Assembly (NCBI GenBank): GCA_023417285.1
Contig: JAEZFR010000471.1
Span: 1 to 5,533 of the forward strand
DNA: 5,533 bases
Origin: Bacillota bacterium
GTDB lineage: Bacteria > Bacillota > Clostridia > Acetivibrionales > DSM-1351
Direction of reading: 5' to 3'
This document shows positions 4,931 to 5,533 of this stretch, in pieces (the stretch's first letter is position 1; each line of letters opens with the position of its first letter). Under the pieces are notes generated by a model. The model made no database searches. It was not told the DNA's origin and saw nothing but the letters and a program-made list of their open reading frames with translations. Made by a program: the position numbers and the translations under genes.

Positions 4931-5533
4931 TTAACCATTCATTTTCATGTCGTTTGCAATTCTTTCACACTCGTCAAATACCTTGCCAGTAATGTCTATA
5001 TGGAATACTTCTGCAATCACCTGAGTCCAACCGTGAATAAAGTAAATCCAGCCATCCTCAACGTGCAAGTTTTTTAATTCCTTTTGTGCTAATGCCTGGT
5101 GCATGAAGTCTAGCTCTCCCCTATAATTAAGCTCCCAAACCAGGCTATTCATAGGATAGGAGGCTTCGTCAGTGAGAGGTGAGCCAGGTCTGTCTTTACC
5201 TAAGCCAGTAGCATTAATTATTAATGAATGAGGCTTTAATTTAGATAATAATTTATCACTGATAGTTGGCTCTGGAGTAAGTACAAATTCTTTTTCAACT
5301 TCAGGATTTATTTGGTTGGCTATTTTTTCTATTTCTTCTAGCCTTGGCATACTCCTATTTCCTACTATAAGCTTTGAAGGAATGTTATCACCAAATCTCT
5401 TTTTGTCGAATAGGTAGGAAGTAATCGCTATTGCACTTCCGCCAGCACCAAGAATAAATACTTCTCCACCGTTTTCCTTCCAATAGTTTTTAGGAACAAA
5501 TGCCTCCAGGGATAAACCACTTGAGATTGGATC
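4931..5533 (-). CDS. AroE-like (shikimate/quinate dehydrogenase superfamily) dehydrogenase, 5'-partial
   Basis: The frame stays open to the right edge, so the N-terminus is outside the window; an internal ATG at 5350 is not the start. The visible 200 residues begin DPISSGLSLEAF, which fits the position just inside the family's NTD-x-x-G substrate segment. Next comes the Rossmann loop VFILGAGGSAIAI (GAGGSA, fragment residues 29-34) and then IVGNRS (57-61), corresponding to the NADP-binding NR[ST] of AroE. IINATGLGKDRPGSPL (105-120) matches the NAT-x-x-G motif. The C-terminal HGWTQVIAEVF carries a Gln aligned with the conserved substrate-binding Gln. The usual V-x-D-x-x-Y-x-P segment reads LVWELNYRGELDF, so this is a divergent paralogue rather than the housekeeping enzyme. 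It is the most upstream visible gene of the - strand set. It probably oxidises or reduces a polyol, keto-sugar or cyclitol-like substrate with NAD(P) (inference). Confidence 0.85.
   Translation of the reverse strand, partial: DPISSGLSLEAFVPKNYWKENGGEVFILGAGGSAIAITSYLFDKKRFGDNIPSKLIVGNRSMPRLEEIEKIANQINPEVEKEFVLTPEPTISDKLLSKLKPHSLIINATGLGKDRPGSPLTDEASYPMNSLVWELNYRGELDFMHQALAQKELKNLHVEDGWIYFIHGWTQVIAEVFHIDITGKVFDECERIANDMKMNG

Noticed and set aside
4931..5350. A complete 139-residue protein starting at ATG 5350 on the - strand
   Set aside because: The same frame is open to the window edge and encodes the Rossmann GAGGSA motif upstream, so this ATG is internal to a longer AroE-like gene.

Overview
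The window is AT-rich DNA with tightly packed genes, strong Shine-Dalgarno sites and Firmicutes-type protein families (GntR/UTRA regulator, Bacillus/Thermotoga-like KDPG aldolase, cupin-type phosphoglucose isomerase). It most resembles a clostridial (Clostridia/Lachnospiraceae-like) chromosome. The organism cannot be named from the sequence alone. No rRNA, tRNA, CRISPR, transposase or phage gene was seen.

Layout: two gene sets face each other. On the + strand lie the C-terminal part of a GntR/HutC-type regulator (2-538, N-terminus outside the window), a 259-base regulatory gap, and then a three-gene operon: a DeoC-family aldolase (798-1493), an FGGY carbohydrate kinase (1521-3059) and a small VOC-fold metalloprotein (3102-3491). 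The gap holds a perfect 14-bp inverted repeat, a near-consensus extended -10 promoter and overlapping palindromes. On the - strand, transcribed from the right edge, lie an AroE-like (shikimate dehydrogenase superfamily) dehydrogenase truncated by the window end (4931-5533), a cupin-type glucose-6-phosphate isomerase homologue (4340-4906) and a KDPG/KHG aldolase (3632-4273). The two sets converge on a long hairpin near 3553-3606.

Working together (inference): this looks like a carbohydrate-catabolism locus. The kinase would phosphorylate a sugar, ketose or polyol. The dehydrogenase and the cupin isomerase, perhaps with the VOC protein, would oxidise, isomerise or epimerise intermediates. Two different lysine Schiff-base aldolases would then split products into C2/C3 units such as acetaldehyde or pyruvate plus a triose phosphate. 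The GntR/UTRA protein probably senses a phosphorylated or acidic intermediate and controls the deoC-like promoter. The substrate cannot be read from the sequence. The enzyme combination does not match a textbook pathway I recognise, and the DeoC-like and AroE-like proteins both depart from their family motifs, so the locus is a reasonable candidate for an uncharacterised sugar or sugar-acid pathway.
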